Of a stretch of DNA of 64,000 nt, positions 1 through 10,637 are shown in pieces; position 1 is the first letter of the stretch, and each line of letters starts with the position of its first letter. Both the position numbers and the translations under genes were made by a program. Origin of the DNA: Pseudomonadales bacterium (GTDB lineage Bacteria; Pseudomonadota; Gammaproteobacteria; Pseudomonadales; UBA5518); assembly GCA_024234165.1 (NCBI GenBank), contig JACKOP010000001.1, positions 1-64,000 of the forward strand, read 5' to 3'. Under the pieces are notes generated by a model. It saw only the letters and a program-made list of their open reading frames with translations. It was not told the DNA's origin and made no database searches.

Positions 1-1539
1 GTCCCCGTGCCAGCCGAACTCGATGCTGTCGATACGTTCCGGGTCGATGTTGGCCACGAGCTGACCGGCCTGCAGCCGGTACAGCTCTGCCGACTCGGGG
101 GGCCGCAGGCCGTGCGTGTAGATGAAGGAGATTCGCTGCGTTTCACCGAGAGCCTGGATGGCGGACAGACTGAAAGCGGGTTCGGTGAATTCGTCGTGGC
201 GGTCCGCAGGGCGTGAATAGCGGCAGGGTTGCGGACGAGCCAGCGTGCCACACGGGCGGCCATCGTCGCGTGTGGCGCCGTCGATCATGCGGTTGTCGTA
301 GTCGTACCGCTGCTGCTCCAGGCGTGCGCCGAGCTGTATGCGCGTGCCGCTCACGGGCTCCCAGTCGAGCTGGGTGAATGCCGCGAGATTGCGACCCTCG
401 ACCTTGTAGTCGTACTGCTTTCCCTTGGGCAGCACGGGGCTGGCTACCGCGTTGGCCTGGGTCTGTTCGACGCGACTTCGACTCCACTCGCCGTCGAAGC
501 CTGCCAGCAGTCGCAGGTCTTTGCCGAGCGTGCGATGCCAGTCGCCCTGCCAGCCGGTGCTGTCGAAACCGTTTTCCTCCAGAGGCTGGCCGAGCAGGAA
601 GTGCTGCAGGAAACGCATGCGCTGGTAGCGCAGGAACGGGGTGAACGAGAGTTCACCGCCGAATGCATCGAGCGTGAAGCGTCCGTACCAGCGCGCGGTA
701 CGGTTGTCGCGAAACGCTTCCGGATTGGGGTTTTCACGCAGGCGATGGCGATCACGGTAGGCGTTCCTGCCGATGACGTAGCCGGCGGTTTCCTGCTTCT
801 GGTTGCCGAGGCTGAGTAGTGACTGCAGCTTTATTTCTGACCAAGCATGATCGTGCCGGTAGACGAGTTTCTGCAGATCGTAGCCCGAATCGTGCTTGTA
901 GCCACCGTCGTAGGTGGTGTTGAGGCTGAGTCGCCACGCGTCGTCGCTGTCACCCTGTCCGTAGCTTGCGAGCAGGCGGGCGTAATCGTGTGGACCGGCG
1001 CCGACGCTGATGCTGGCGGCGCGTCCGATCGGCGGTGGCATGCTGATCACATTGATCACGCCGTGTTGTGCGTTGCCGCCATGGACTGCATTGCCCGGAC
1101 CACGCAACACCTCGATGCGTTCGGCCTGTTCGTAATCGACCTCGGACAGTTCGTTCGCGTTGCATACCCCGGATGGGCGCAGCGGCAGACCGTCCTCGGC
1201 AAAATAGAAAGCGCCGCAGCTGCCCGGGCCAGTGAATACCGGCGAGCGGATTGCCGTGAGGTGTTCCTGTCCGTTGCCTCGCTGCACGAAGGCCCCCGGA
1301 ATGCGCGCCAGGGCGTCGGAGATATGTACTGCGCGCATGAGATCGAGTTCGTGCGTGTCGATGACGCCGATGCTCGAGGCGATGTCGCGCGTGGACTCGG
1401 GAACCCGGGAACCGGTGACGACGATGGTTTCGAGTTCGCCCGCAGCCGCTGTCGCGCTGCAGGCAAGTGTCGCGATGGCAGCGCCGAGCCGGTATGCGCG
1501 GCTTCGCCACGACGACGGCGTGATGTCTGTGGAAATCAT
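1..1539 (-). CDS. TonB-dependent outer-membrane receptor, C-terminus beyond the left edge
   Basis: The first 513 codons of a TonB-dependent outer-membrane receptor are visible; the gene runs off the left edge. The start is an ATG at 1539 preceded by a GGGAG ribosome site. An Arg-containing signal peptide (about residues 1-33) is followed by a TonB-box-like segment ETIVVTG and a plug domain. The plug carries the usual LARIPG, ERIEVLRGP and GVINVIS signatures; beta-barrel strands follow. Receptors of this family take up iron complexes, vitamin B12 or other large substrates using TonB/ExbBD energy. The substrate cannot be told from this part. Two cysteines in the plug (GPGSCG, GVCNAN) may form a disulphide. 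No regulator is seen next to it. Confidence 0.9.
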   Translation of the reverse strand, partial: MISTDITPSSWRSRAYRLGAAIATLACSATAAAGELETIVVTGSRVPESTRDIASSIGVIDTHELDLMRAVHISDALARIPGAFVQRGNGQEHLTAIRSPVFTGPGSCGAFYFAEDGLPLRPSGVCNANELSEVDYEQAERIEVLRGPGNAVHGGNAQHGVINVISMPPPIGRAASISVGAGPHDYARLLASYGQGDSDDAWRLSLNTTYDGGYKHDSGYDLQKLVYRHDHAWSEIKLQSLLSLGNQKQETAGYVIGRNAYRDRHRLRENPNPEAFRDNRTARWYGRFTLDAFGGELSFTPFLRYQRMRFLQHFLLGQPLEENGFDSTGWQGDWHRTLGKDLRLLAGFDGEWSRSRVEQTQANAVASPVLPKGKQYDYKVEGRNLAAFTQLDWEPVSGTRIQLGARLEQQRYDYDNRMIDGATRDDGRPCGTLARPQPCRYSRPADRHDEFTEPAFSLSAIQALGETQRISFIYTHGLRPPESAELYRLQAGQLVANIDPERIDSIEFGWHGD

Positions 1540-1578
1540 GTTTCTCCCTGGCCGATCCGCAGACGGGCGTCTGGAATT

Positions 1579-1782
1579 TCAGTCGCTCGCGGCGTCGATG
1601 GCGTCGAGCTGCTGGCGGGTCTGATCCTGCATCTGCCGTTCCAGATCCTGCGCCTTCCGGGTGGATTCCTGGTAGCGCACCTCCGGGCGTGCAGCGGTGC
1701 TGCCAGACGAATCGTGCGAACCGTGGTTCATCCAGAACGCCACTGCCACGACGACGACCAGAACGATCAGCAGGCGGATCAT
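1579..1782 (-). CDS. Small single-pass membrane protein, unknown function
   Basis: A 67-residue protein beginning MIRLLIVLVVVVAVAFW, so one hydrophobic N-terminal segment (about residues 2-17), followed by a polar tail rich in Gln, Arg and Asp that is probably helical (ERQMQDQTRQQ). The ATG at 1782 has a GAGG ribosome site 7 bases upstream, which favours it over the longer open frame starting at 1857. It lies between yjgR and the TonB receptor on the same strand and may be co-transcribed with both. The family was not recognised; a membrane-anchored hypothetical protein is the most that can be said. Confidence 0.55.
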   Translation of the reverse strand: MIRLLIVLVVVVAVAFWMNHGSHDSSGSTAARPEVRYQESTRKAQDLERQMQDQTRQQLDAIDAASD

Positions 1783-1857
1783 CGCAACCTCGGCAGTGTG
1801 TCGACACCAGCGTGGCGCATGATAGCAGCAGCCGTGTCCGCAGATCCTGCCGCGCAC

Positions 1858-3333
1858 TCAGCGCCGACCGGTGATCGAACCGAGGATGCCGCGCACGATG
1901 CTGCGCCCGATGCCGGTGCCTACGGTGCGCACTACGCTCTTCAGCAGTGCTTCGGTCGTGCTCTGCCGGTTCGAGCGGGGTGTCGGCGCTTCCCGCCGGT
2001 GTTGCTTTTCCTGCGCGTCGAGCTGCTGCTGGCGCTCGTGCGCGGCGAGCGCATCGCGCGTGCGCTGCTGCAGGACTTCGTGTGCGGATATCGGGTCGTG
2101 CACCTTGCCGTAACGCAGGAACAGCGGATCCTGGTTGATCAGTGCCCGGCGTTCCTCGTCGCCGAGAGGGCCCATCCGCGACACCGGTGGACGGATCAGG
2201 GTGCGCTGCACCACGCCGGGCACACCACTCTCGTCGAGGGTCGATACCAGCGCCTCGCCGACTCCGAGGTGCGAAATCACCTCTTCGCTGTCGAACGCCG
2301 GATTGACCCGGAACGAGCGCGCTGCGACCCGCACCGCCTTCTGTTCATCCGGCGTGTACGCGCGCAGTGCATGCTGGGCACGGTTGCCGAGCTGCGCCAG
2401 CACGTTGCCGGGTATGTCTCCCGGGCTCTGGCTGATGAACCAGATTCCCACGCCCTTGGAGCGGATCAGGCGTACGACCTGCTCGACGCGTTCGGCAAGG
2501 GCACGCGAGGCGCCGTTGAAAAGCAGGTGCGCTTCGTCGAAGAAGAACACGATTCGCGGCTTGTCCGGGTCGCCGATTTCCGGTAGCTGCTCGAACAGTT
2601 CGGACATCAGCCACAGCAGGAAGCTCGTGTACAGGCGTGGCTGGGTGATCAGGCGACGCGCATCGAGCAGGTTCACGATCCCCCGGCCGTCGACGCCTGT
2701 ACGTATGATGTCCGCGAGCTGCAGTGCCGGTTCGCCGAAGAATCCGCTGCCACCGGCGCTTTGCAGCAACGTCACGCGACGCTGGATTGCCGCGATCGAC
2801 TGACGCGACAGTGCGGTGTACGCGGCCCCAAGCTGGCCTGCGTTCGCATACAGGTAGGCGAGGGCCGATTCGAGGTCTGCCATGTCGAGCAGCAGCAACC
2901 CTTCGTCGTCGGCAAAGCGGAACATCAGCGCCAGCGTCGACTCCTGGGTATCGTTCAGCTCCAGCATGCGCGCGAGCATCTGCGGACCCAGCTCCGAGAC
3001 GCTGAGCCGCAACGGCGTTCCCGCCTCGCCGTAGACGTCCCAGATCGTGACCGGGCAGGCAGTGAACGGCGGCTGCTCGGCACCGATCTTCTGCCAGCGA
3101 GCGGCAATCCGCTCGTTCGGCGTGCCTGGGCGGGCCAGACCGGCCAGATCGCCCTTGACGTCGGCCACGAACACGGGAACACCGGCTGCGGAAAAACCCT
3201 CCGCGAGGCACTGCACCGTGATCGTCTTGCCGGTACCGGTCGCGCCGGCGACCAGCCCGTGACGGTTCGCGACACGCAGTGGCAGCGTGACCGGCTGTTC
3301 CCCGGCACCGATGAAGATCGGGTTGGTATCCAT
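1858..3333 (-). CDS. yjgR: HerA-like helicase/ATPase, DUF853 (YjgR) family
   Basis: A 491-residue protein of the DUF853/YjgR family, relatives of the HerA/FtsK ATPases. The Walker A motif is GATGTGKT at about residues 30-37, and the Walker B-like string IVFFFDEAHLLF is in the middle. The start MDTNPIFIGAGEQPVTLP matches the usual N-terminus of the family. The last 70 residues are Arg/Gln-rich and include GIGRSIVRGILGSITGRR. The biological role of YjgR is not established; a DNA-translocating ATPase is the inference from HerA similarity. It lies directly downstream of the L,D-transpeptidase remnant, with only two bases between that stop and this start. Confidence 0.88.
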   Translation of the reverse strand: MDTNPIFIGAGEQPVTLPLRVANRHGLVAGATGTGKTITVQCLAEGFSAAGVPVFVADVKGDLAGLARPGTPNERIAARWQKIGAEQPPFTACPVTIWDVYGEAGTPLRLSVSELGPQMLARMLELNDTQESTLALMFRFADDEGLLLLDMADLESALAYLYANAGQLGAAYTALSRQSIAAIQRRVTLLQSAGGSGFFGEPALQLADIIRTGVDGRGIVNLLDARRLITQPRLYTSFLLWLMSELFEQLPEIGDPDKPRIVFFFDEAHLLFNGASRALAERVEQVVRLIRSKGVGIWFISQSPGDIPGNVLAQLGNRAQHALRAYTPDEQKAVRVAARSFRVNPAFDSEEVISHLGVGEALVSTLDESGVPGVVQRTLIRPPVSRMGPLGDEERRALINQDPLFLRYGKVHDPISAHEVLQQRTRDALAAHERQQQLDAQEKQHRREAPTPRSNRQSTTEALLKSVVRTVGTGIGRSIVRGILGSITGRR

Positions 3334-3335
3334 GC

Positions 3336-3488
3336 TCAGTCACTCCGCAGGCGGTCGAGCGCGGCCGGCAGTGCGGCATCACGATCGTAGTAGATGTCGC
3401 GCTTGAAGATCATGGTTGCGTCCTTCGCGACGGTGGCAGTCCGGTAGTAGAGCAGAATGGGTACCGGCTTGGCGAGATTGACACGCCG
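3336..3488 (-). pseudogene. C-terminal stump of an L,D-transpeptidase (YcbB/LdtD type)
   Basis: Read on the minus strand, 50 sense codons ending in TGA at 3336 encode RRVNLAKPVPILLYY and then IFKRDIYYDRDAAL. This resembles the extreme C-terminus of YcbB-type L,D-transpeptidases, where RVNL-x-PVPVY-LYY-TA and FR-DIY-YD are conserved. The catalytic SHGC-R domain that should lie upstream is absent: 3489-3809 does not code for it in any frame. This is therefore a deletion or rearrangement remnant. In many proteobacteria an L,D-transpeptidase stands next to a DUF882 gene. Here the DUF882 gene is present but on the other strand, which suggests a local rearrangement. Confidence 0.6.
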
Positions 3489-3809
3489 TCGTGCACATGG
3501 CCGCCCTCGAAGCCGGCGCTATCGACGAGCATGCAGGTGGGCGGCCGGGTCGTGCAGCATGCCGGCCAGAGTGCCGTCCGCCGGCGCCGGAATGGCAAGC
3601 AGAAAAGCCGGCGATACGGCTGACCAGGCTGGGATACGGCGGCGATGCATGGAGTCGAGCAAGGAGTCGAGCAAGGAGTCGAACAAGGAGTCGAGCAAGC
3701 TTTACCGATCAGTGCTTTACCGCTATTTTGGCGAGGTGTCGGCAACGGTACGTCGCTCCCGGCCGGCGCACTTTGGCACTCTCCGCACAATGATCGCCAA
3801 GGAGTCGTC
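3489..3809. other. Gap without an intact gene, between two divergent genes
   Basis: About 320 bases upstream of the DUF882 gene. The left end would be the missing body of the L,D-transpeptidase but no longer codes for it. The middle holds the 12-bp tandem repeat at 3652-3699. The right end holds the AAGGAG ribosome site of the next gene. No convincing promoter pair was found. Confidence 0.5.
3652..3699. repeat. 12-bp tandem repeat, four copies
   Basis: Four head-to-tail copies of GAGTCGAGCAAG; the third copy has one substitution (GAGTCGAACAAG). A 12-base period keeps frame. It lies between the L,D-transpeptidase stump and the DUF882 gene and does not appear to be translated in a known protein. 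Confidence 0.9.
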
Positions 3810-4397
3810 ATGGCGTATTCCCACACTTCCGCGCCGCGCGCAGCGCGCACCGACCGGCGCGTGTTCCTGAAACGGCTTGTGCTCGCAGGCGCTGCCGGCA
3901 TGCTGGCGACACCGGTACTCGGCAGTGTGCCGGCACCGGCGCGCGCGCAACCCGGGGTTCGTGAACTCGGTTTCCTCAACCTGCATACCGGCGAGCGTCT
4001 GCGCGTTCCGTACTGGGAAAACGGTCACTATGTCGATGATGCGCTCGGGGCGATCTATCGCGTGTTGCGCGATCACCGCGCGAATGTGGTGCATGCGATC
4101 GATACGCGGCTGCTCGATCTGCTCGCAAGGTTGCAGGCGACGGTCGGCAACCTGCGTTCGTACGAGGTGATCTCGGGTTATCGCGCACCGTCGACCAACG
4201 AGATGCTGCGCACCCGCAGCTCCGGTGTCGCGCAGGGCAGTCTGCACCTGCAGGGCCAGGCGATCGATATCCGGCTGCCGGGTTCGGATCTGCTCGCGCT
4301 GCACAAGGCCGCAGTGAGCCTCAAGGGCGGCGGTGTGGGTCTCTATCGCTCCTCGAACTTCATTCACGTAGATACCGGAAGGGTGCGCTACTGGTGA
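3810..4397 (+). CDS. Tat-exported DUF882 (YcbK-like) peptidase M15 family protein
   Basis: A 195-residue protein. The N-terminus has a twin-arginine signal (TDRRVFLKRLVLAG) and an Ala-rich cleavage region ending ARAQ. The mature part is the DUF882/peptidase M15-like domain, with the zinc-site strings SGYRAPSTNEML, SLHLQGQAIDIRLPG and FIHVDTGRVRYW. The His, Asp and His residues expected for a zinc D,D- or L,D-carboxypeptidase-like fold are present. The family is periplasmic and linked to peptidoglycan; the exact reaction is unproven. The ATG at 3810 is chosen because AAGGAG lies 6 bases upstream and the signal peptide starts here; an open frame upstream only reads the 12-bp repeat. In relatives it follows an L,D-transpeptidase gene, of which only a stump remains nearby. 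Confidence 0.85.
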   Translation: MAYSHTSAPRAARTDRRVFLKRLVLAGAAGMLATPVLGSVPAPARAQPGVRELGFLNLHTGERLRVPYWENGHYVDDALGAIYRVLRDHRANVVHAIDTRLLDLLARLQATVGNLRSYEVISGYRAPSTNEMLRTRSSGVAQGSLHLQGQAIDIRLPGSDLLALHKAAVSLKGGGVGLYRSSNFIHVDTGRVRYW

Positions 4398-4419
4398 CGA
4401 CGGTGCGGCGCTTGCGCTG

Positions 4420-5703
4420 ATGATCGGTATCGACCTCGATGTGGCGCGCGATTTCCTGATCGCCTTGCTGATCGGCGCACTGGTTGGCGTCGAACGCGAG
4501 AAGAGCCAGAGTGCCAGCGGTCACCGTACGATTGCGGGGCTGCGTACCTTCATCCTGCTGGCCCAGCTGGGTTCGCTCGCCGCGTGGGCTTCCATGCAAT
4601 ACGGCGGGCCGGCGTTGTACGCGGTTGCGTTGGCGCTGGTGGGGCTTGCGGTGATCAGCGGACACGTGCTCGAGAGTCGTGTGCGTCCCGATGCGCCGGG
4701 TCTGTCGACCGAGTTCGCGGCACTGACGGTGTTCCTGCTCGGCGGTGTGGTGATGTACGGTCATGCCGAGGTTGCCGTCGCGCTCGGCATCCTGACCTCG
4801 GCGGTGCTGGCATTCAAGCAGCCGCTGCACGGTCTGGTGGCGCGCGTCGCCACCGACGACATCTATGCGGTACTGAAGCTGCTGATTGCAAGTTTCATCG
4901 TTCTGCCCTTGCTGCCGAATCGTGTCATCGACCCACTCGGTGTGCTGAATCCGTATCTGTTGTGGCTGCTCGTGATCCTGATTTCCGGGCTCTCGCTGGT
5001 TGGCTACGTCGCGGTTCGTCTGCTCGGTGAAGCGCATGGCACCGTGGTAACCGGATTTGCCGGTGGCCTCGCCTCGTCGACGGCGCTGACGCTGGGGTTT
5101 GCGCGCCAGAGCCGCATCGATCCCACTTCCACCGGGGCCGATGCACTCGCTGCAGGTATCCTGACCGCCTGGGCGGTCATGTTCGTGCGTGTGATCATCA
5201 CGATCGCGATCGTCAACACGGATCTGCTGCCCGCAACGATCAAGAGCTTCGGTGCGCTGACGCTGGTGACCGGACTGCTTGCCGCCTTCTTTTACCTGCG
5301 TGGGCTGCGGCGGCGACCGGTGACCACGAGCGGTGAGGTCGTGAGTGTCAGCAACCCGTTCAACCTCGTCTCGGCGGTGCAGTTTGCCCTGCTGTTCGCC
5401 CTGGTGCTGGTGGTGGTCGAGTTGACGCGACAGCATGCACCCGAGGGGGGGATCTACGTCGTGTCGGCAATTGCCGGACTGACCGACGTCAACGCGATCA
5501 CGCTGTCCCTGGCGCAGCAGGCGAGCGATGCGGCGGGGTTCGAGATCGCCGCGCGCGCACTCGGTATCGCCGCACTGGCCAATACGCTGGTTAAATTCCT
5601 GCTGGTTGCGATGCTCGGGCGCGGTCCCTTGCGTCTGCGACTGGCGGTGGCAACCGGGGTGCTGTTCCTCGCCTGGTTGCTGCTGAGCTGGTTCGTGTTC
5701 TGA
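4420..5703 (+). CDS. MgtC/SapB and DUF4010 domain membrane protein
   Basis: A 427-residue polytopic membrane protein with about 11-12 hydrophobic segments. The N-terminal third matches the MgtC/SapB module (FLIALLIGALVGVEREK, then GLRTFILLAQLGSL). The remainder is a DUF4010 domain with the string GLASSTALTLGFARQSR near the middle and IAGLTDVNAITLSLAQQA towards the end. Proteins with this fusion are common in proteobacteria but have no proven substrate; MgtC itself affects Mg2+ and phosphate homeostasis. The gene starts 22 bases after the DUF882 gene on the same strand and may be read through from it. No strong ribosome site precedes the ATG. Confidence 0.8.
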   Translation: MIGIDLDVARDFLIALLIGALVGVEREKSQSASGHRTIAGLRTFILLAQLGSLAAWASMQYGGPALYAVALALVGLAVISGHVLESRVRPDAPGLSTEFAALTVFLLGGVVMYGHAEVAVALGILTSAVLAFKQPLHGLVARVATDDIYAVLKLLIASFIVLPLLPNRVIDPLGVLNPYLLWLLVILISGLSLVGYVAVRLLGEAHGTVVTGFAGGLASSTALTLGFARQSRIDPTSTGADALAAGILTAWAVMFVRVIITIAIVNTDLLPATIKSFGALTLVTGLLAAFFYLRGLRRRPVTTSGEVVSVSNPFNLVSAVQFALLFALVLVVVELTRQHAPEGGIYVVSAIAGLTDVNAITLSLAQQASDAAGFEIAARALGIAALANTLVKFLLVAMLGRGPLRLRLAVATGVLFLAWLLLSWFVF

Positions 5704-5745
5704 CGGGAACAGCTCAGTCGCGCGACCGGGCCGATCGACGCATCA

Positions 5746-7923
<2,178 letters not shown>

Positions 7924-8003
7924 TCTAGCGCCGTGTACTGCGAACGACGCGGTGCAATGTCAGGGCATATTCCCTGCCGCACGCCGCGTCGGGTGGTCCG
8001 CTG

Positions 8004-8960
8004 TCATTGCGCCTGCGGAGCGACGGGTCTGGTCTGGTCCAGGAACTCGGATTGGGTGCGCGAGACCAGCGTGACTCCCTTCAGCGCGTCCTCGATCTCT
8101 CGGCGCAACACCAGGATCACGATCCTGCGGTTGCTCGCGGCGGTAGGATTGTCGGTGATCAGTGGCACCGAGGCGCCCATTCCCTGCACGGTGAAGATCT
8201 TGTCTTCGGGGTAGCCCCCTTCGATCAGCGCACGCCGCGCACTGTTCGCCCGGTCGGCCGACAGCTCCCAGTTGCTGTAGTCGGAACCGTCGCGGTAGGC
8301 AACCGAATCGGTATGACCGTTGATGCTGAGGCGGTTCGCGACCACATCGAGGCGTGGTGCGAGCGCGTGCAGCACCTCGCTGGCGTAGTCCTGCAGTCGG
8401 CTCTCGCCGCGATCGAACATCGGGCGGTTGTCCTTGTCGACGAGCTGGATGCGCAACCCCAATGCCGTCTGGTCGATGAGGATCTGGTCGCGCAGCTTGA
8501 CGAACGCCGAATCCTGTTTGCCGAGCTCTTCCTCCAGCGCCTGCTGCAACTCGTCGAGCGAACGCTTCTCGCGCGCCTGCTGTTCGGCACGCACGGCTGC
8601 GTCGCTCGCTTCGGCCAGTGAAGGTTCGCTCTCGATCGGTTCGGCCTGGCTGACCGGATTGTCGAGCGAGATGGCACCGGTCTGGATGCCGCCGGGGCCT
8701 ATCTGTCCGACGCCGGGAGCATCGAGTCCGCCACCCTGGCCGGCGATCGTCCCGCGCGGGTCGTTGAAATAGCCCTGGATGGCGGTGCGCTCCTCTGGCG
8801 ACGTCTGTGCGAGCAGCCACATCAGCAGAAAGAAGGCCATCATCGCCGTCACGAAGTCGGCGAATGCGACCTTCCACGAACCACCATGGTGGCCGTGCGC
8901 GACGACCTTCTTCTTGCGGCGGATGATGATCGGCGCGGTGGCGCCGTCGGTCACATTCAT
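8004..8960 (-). CDS. motB: Flagellar motor stator protein MotB
   Basis: A 318-residue stator protein. The start ATG at 8960 overlaps the motA stop by four bases (ATGA), the usual translational coupling. Residues 1-25 are cytoplasmic and basic. One membrane helix follows, AFADFVTAMMAFFLLMWLL, whose Asp is the conserved proton-binding residue. A linker leads to the OmpA/MotB peptidoglycan-binding domain (LSINGHTDSVAYRDGSDYSNW, ELSADRAN, RRIVILVLR). With MotA it forms the proton channel that drives flagellar rotation. The MotB-type spacing and the MotA partner argue for H+ rather than Na+ coupling, but this is inference. Confidence 0.96.
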   Translation of the reverse strand: MNVTDGATAPIIIRRKKKVVAHGHHGGSWKVAFADFVTAMMAFFLLMWLLAQTSPEERTAIQGYFNDPRGTIAGQGGGLDAPGVGQIGPGGIQTGAISLDNPVSQAEPIESEPSLAEASDAAVRAEQQAREKRSLDELQQALEEELGKQDSAFVKLRDQILIDQTALGLRIQLVDKDNRPMFDRGESRLQDYASEVLHALAPRLDVVANRLSINGHTDSVAYRDGSDYSNWELSADRANSARRALIEGGYPEDKIFTVQGMGASVPLITDNPTAASNRRIVILVLRREIEDALKGVTLVSRTQSEFLDQTRPVAPQAQ

Positions 8961-9808
8961 TTCTGCTTCACACGTTCTTCGACTTCGGTCCAGGTCGGAC
9001 GGATCGCGTGATAGACGATCTTGCGGCCGAATTCGACCGCGAGCTGCGGCGGGGCACCCGAGAAGCTCGCCATCATCGCGACCTTGATGCACTCGAAGAA
9101 CTTCGCTTCCTCGCGTGCCAGATGCTCCAGGTACGTCGAGGTCGGACCGACGACGCCGTAGGAAAGCAGAATGCCGAGGAAGGTGCCGACCAGCGCCGCG
9201 CCCACGTGCTGGCCGAGTTCCGCCGGAGGGCCACCGATGTGCGACATCGTGATCACGATCCCCATCACGGCAGCGACGATACCGAAGCCCGGCAGTGCAT
9301 CGGCAACCTTGCTCAGCGCGCCTGGAACGAGGTGCGATTCGGCATGGTGCGTCTCGAGTTCGGCGTCGAACAGCGCGTCCAGATCGTGGGTGGCGACACC
9401 GCCGAGAGTCATCACGCGCAGGTAATCGATGATGAACTCGCGTGCGCCGTGGATACGGTCGATCCCCGTATGCTTGCTGAAGATCGGGCTGCCTTCAGGG
9501 TCGTCGATGTCCTTCTCGATGCCGAGCAAGCCTTCGCGCCGCATCTTGTTGAACAGGTCGTAGAGCAACCCGAACAGCGCAAGGTAGGTCTCCTTGCCGA
9601 AGGGCGAGGGCTTCAACAGCGTCGCGCCCGACTTCAGCACGTTGACGGTCACCCCGAGCGGATTGGACATCACCATCGCACCGAGTGCAGCGCCGCCGAT
9701 GATCAGCAGTTCGAATGGCTGGAACAGGGCAAGCAGCTTGCCGCCGGAGAGCATGAAGCCCGCGACGCACGATGCCAGCACGACCACCAGTCCGATCACT
9801 ACATTCAT
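8957..9808 (-). CDS. motA: Flagellar motor stator protein MotA
   Basis: A 283-residue membrane protein beginning MNVVIGLVVVLASCVAGFML. It has four membrane segments: two near the N-terminus (including FELLIIGGAALGAMVM) and two near residues 170-225 (ADALPGFGIVAAVMGIVITM, HVGAALVGTFLGILLSYGVV). A cytoplasmic loop contains the YDLFNKMRREGLLGIEKDI region that contacts FliG. MotA and MotB form the stator around the flagellar rotor. The ATG at 9808 fits the conserved start; upstream in-frame codons are not conserved. It is the first gene of a motA-motB pair, separated from folE by about 220 bases in which no clear flagellar promoter was found. Confidence 0.96.
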   Translation of the reverse strand: MNVVIGLVVVLASCVAGFMLSGGKLLALFQPFELLIIGGAALGAMVMSNPLGVTVNVLKSGATLLKPSPFGKETYLALFGLLYDLFNKMRREGLLGIEKDIDDPEGSPIFSKHTGIDRIHGAREFIIDYLRVMTLGGVATHDLDALFDAELETHHAESHLVPGALSKVADALPGFGIVAAVMGIVITMSHIGGPPAELGQHVGAALVGTFLGILLSYGVVGPTSTYLEHLAREEAKFFECIKVAMMASFSGAPPQLAVEFGRKIVYHAIRPTWTEVEERVKQK

Positions 9809-10026
9809 TTGCAGTCCTGACTCCCCGGTCTTGCCCGGCCGCTGCGCGGGCAGTTCATGAAGCACGCGATGACGCAAAGCAGACTAGCACAGGGTTTGCG
9901 ATCTCACACGGCACGGCGCAGCGCCGGGGTGTTCGCGTTCAACCGGCGTTCTGCAGGATTGCTGTTCCCGGGCGTGCTGCCGCAGAGTGTGCTCGTTTGC
10001 GAGACGTTGCGAAGGAGGTTGTGAGG

Positions 10027-10587
10027 CTACGAGCAGCCACGTACCAGCGACAGGAATTCCTGCCGCGTGGCGGCACTGTCGCGCATGCGCCCGAGCATCA
10101 CCGAAGTCGTCATCTCCGAGTTCTGCTTCTGTACGCCGCGCATCATCATGCACATGTGGCGTGCCTCGATCACCACACCGACGCCCTTGGCGCCCGTGAC
10201 TTCCTCGACCGCGTTGGCGATCTGCAGTGTGAGGTTCTCCTGGATCTGCAGGCGGCGCGCAAACATGTCCGTGATGCGGGCGATCTTCGACAGCCCGAGC
10301 ACCTTGCCGGACGGCAGATAGCCGACGTGGCAGCGACCGATGAAGGGCAGCAGATGATGTTCGCACAGCGAGTAGAGCTCGATGTCGCGCACCACGACCA
10401 TTTCGTCGTTGTCCGACTGGAACACCGCGTTGTTGACGATCTCGTGCAGGTTCATCCGGTAGCCGTCGGTCAGGAAAGTCATCGCCTTCGCAGCGCGCAG
10501 CGGCGTGTCGCGCAATCCCTCGCGCCCGGGATCCTCGCCGAGGGCTTCGAGAATGCGGTGATAGTTCGCAGCGAGCTCGTCGATCAT
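10027..10587 (-). CDS. folE: GTP cyclohydrolase I
   Basis: A 186-residue FolE1 enzyme that converts GTP to 7,8-dihydroneopterin triphosphate, the first step of folate biosynthesis. Zinc ligands are visible in LCEHHLLPF and again in the Cys of EARHMCMMMRG. The GTP-site strings GLSKIARITDMFARRLQ and QENLT are present. Length is typical of the short gammaproteobacterial FolE. It sits between the acyltransferase gene and motAB, on the same strand, with moderate gaps on both sides. It is probably its own transcription unit or follows the acyltransferase gene. Confidence 0.96.
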   Translation of the reverse strand: MIDELAANYHRILEALGEDPGREGLRDTPLRAAKAMTFLTDGYRMNLHEIVNNAVFQSDNDEMVVVRDIELYSLCEHHLLPFIGRCHVGYLPSGKVLGLSKIARITDMFARRLQIQENLTLQIANAVEEVTGAKGVGVVIEARHMCMMMRGVQKQNSEMTTSVMLGRMRDSAATRQEFLSLVRGCS

Positions 10588-10637
10588 CTACGGTTCTCCG
10601 GAAAGGCTTCGGTATACGCAGGCGCGCGTGCGGCGGA

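Noticed and set aside
847..2586. A 579-codon + strand open frame across the TonB receptor, the small membrane protein and yjgR
   Set aside because: It crosses three supported minus-strand genes and has no family signature.
9809..10026. Flagellar sigma-28 promoter for motA
   Set aside because: No acceptable TAAA-N15-GCCGATAA match was found; only weak -10-like strings such as TAGTCT.
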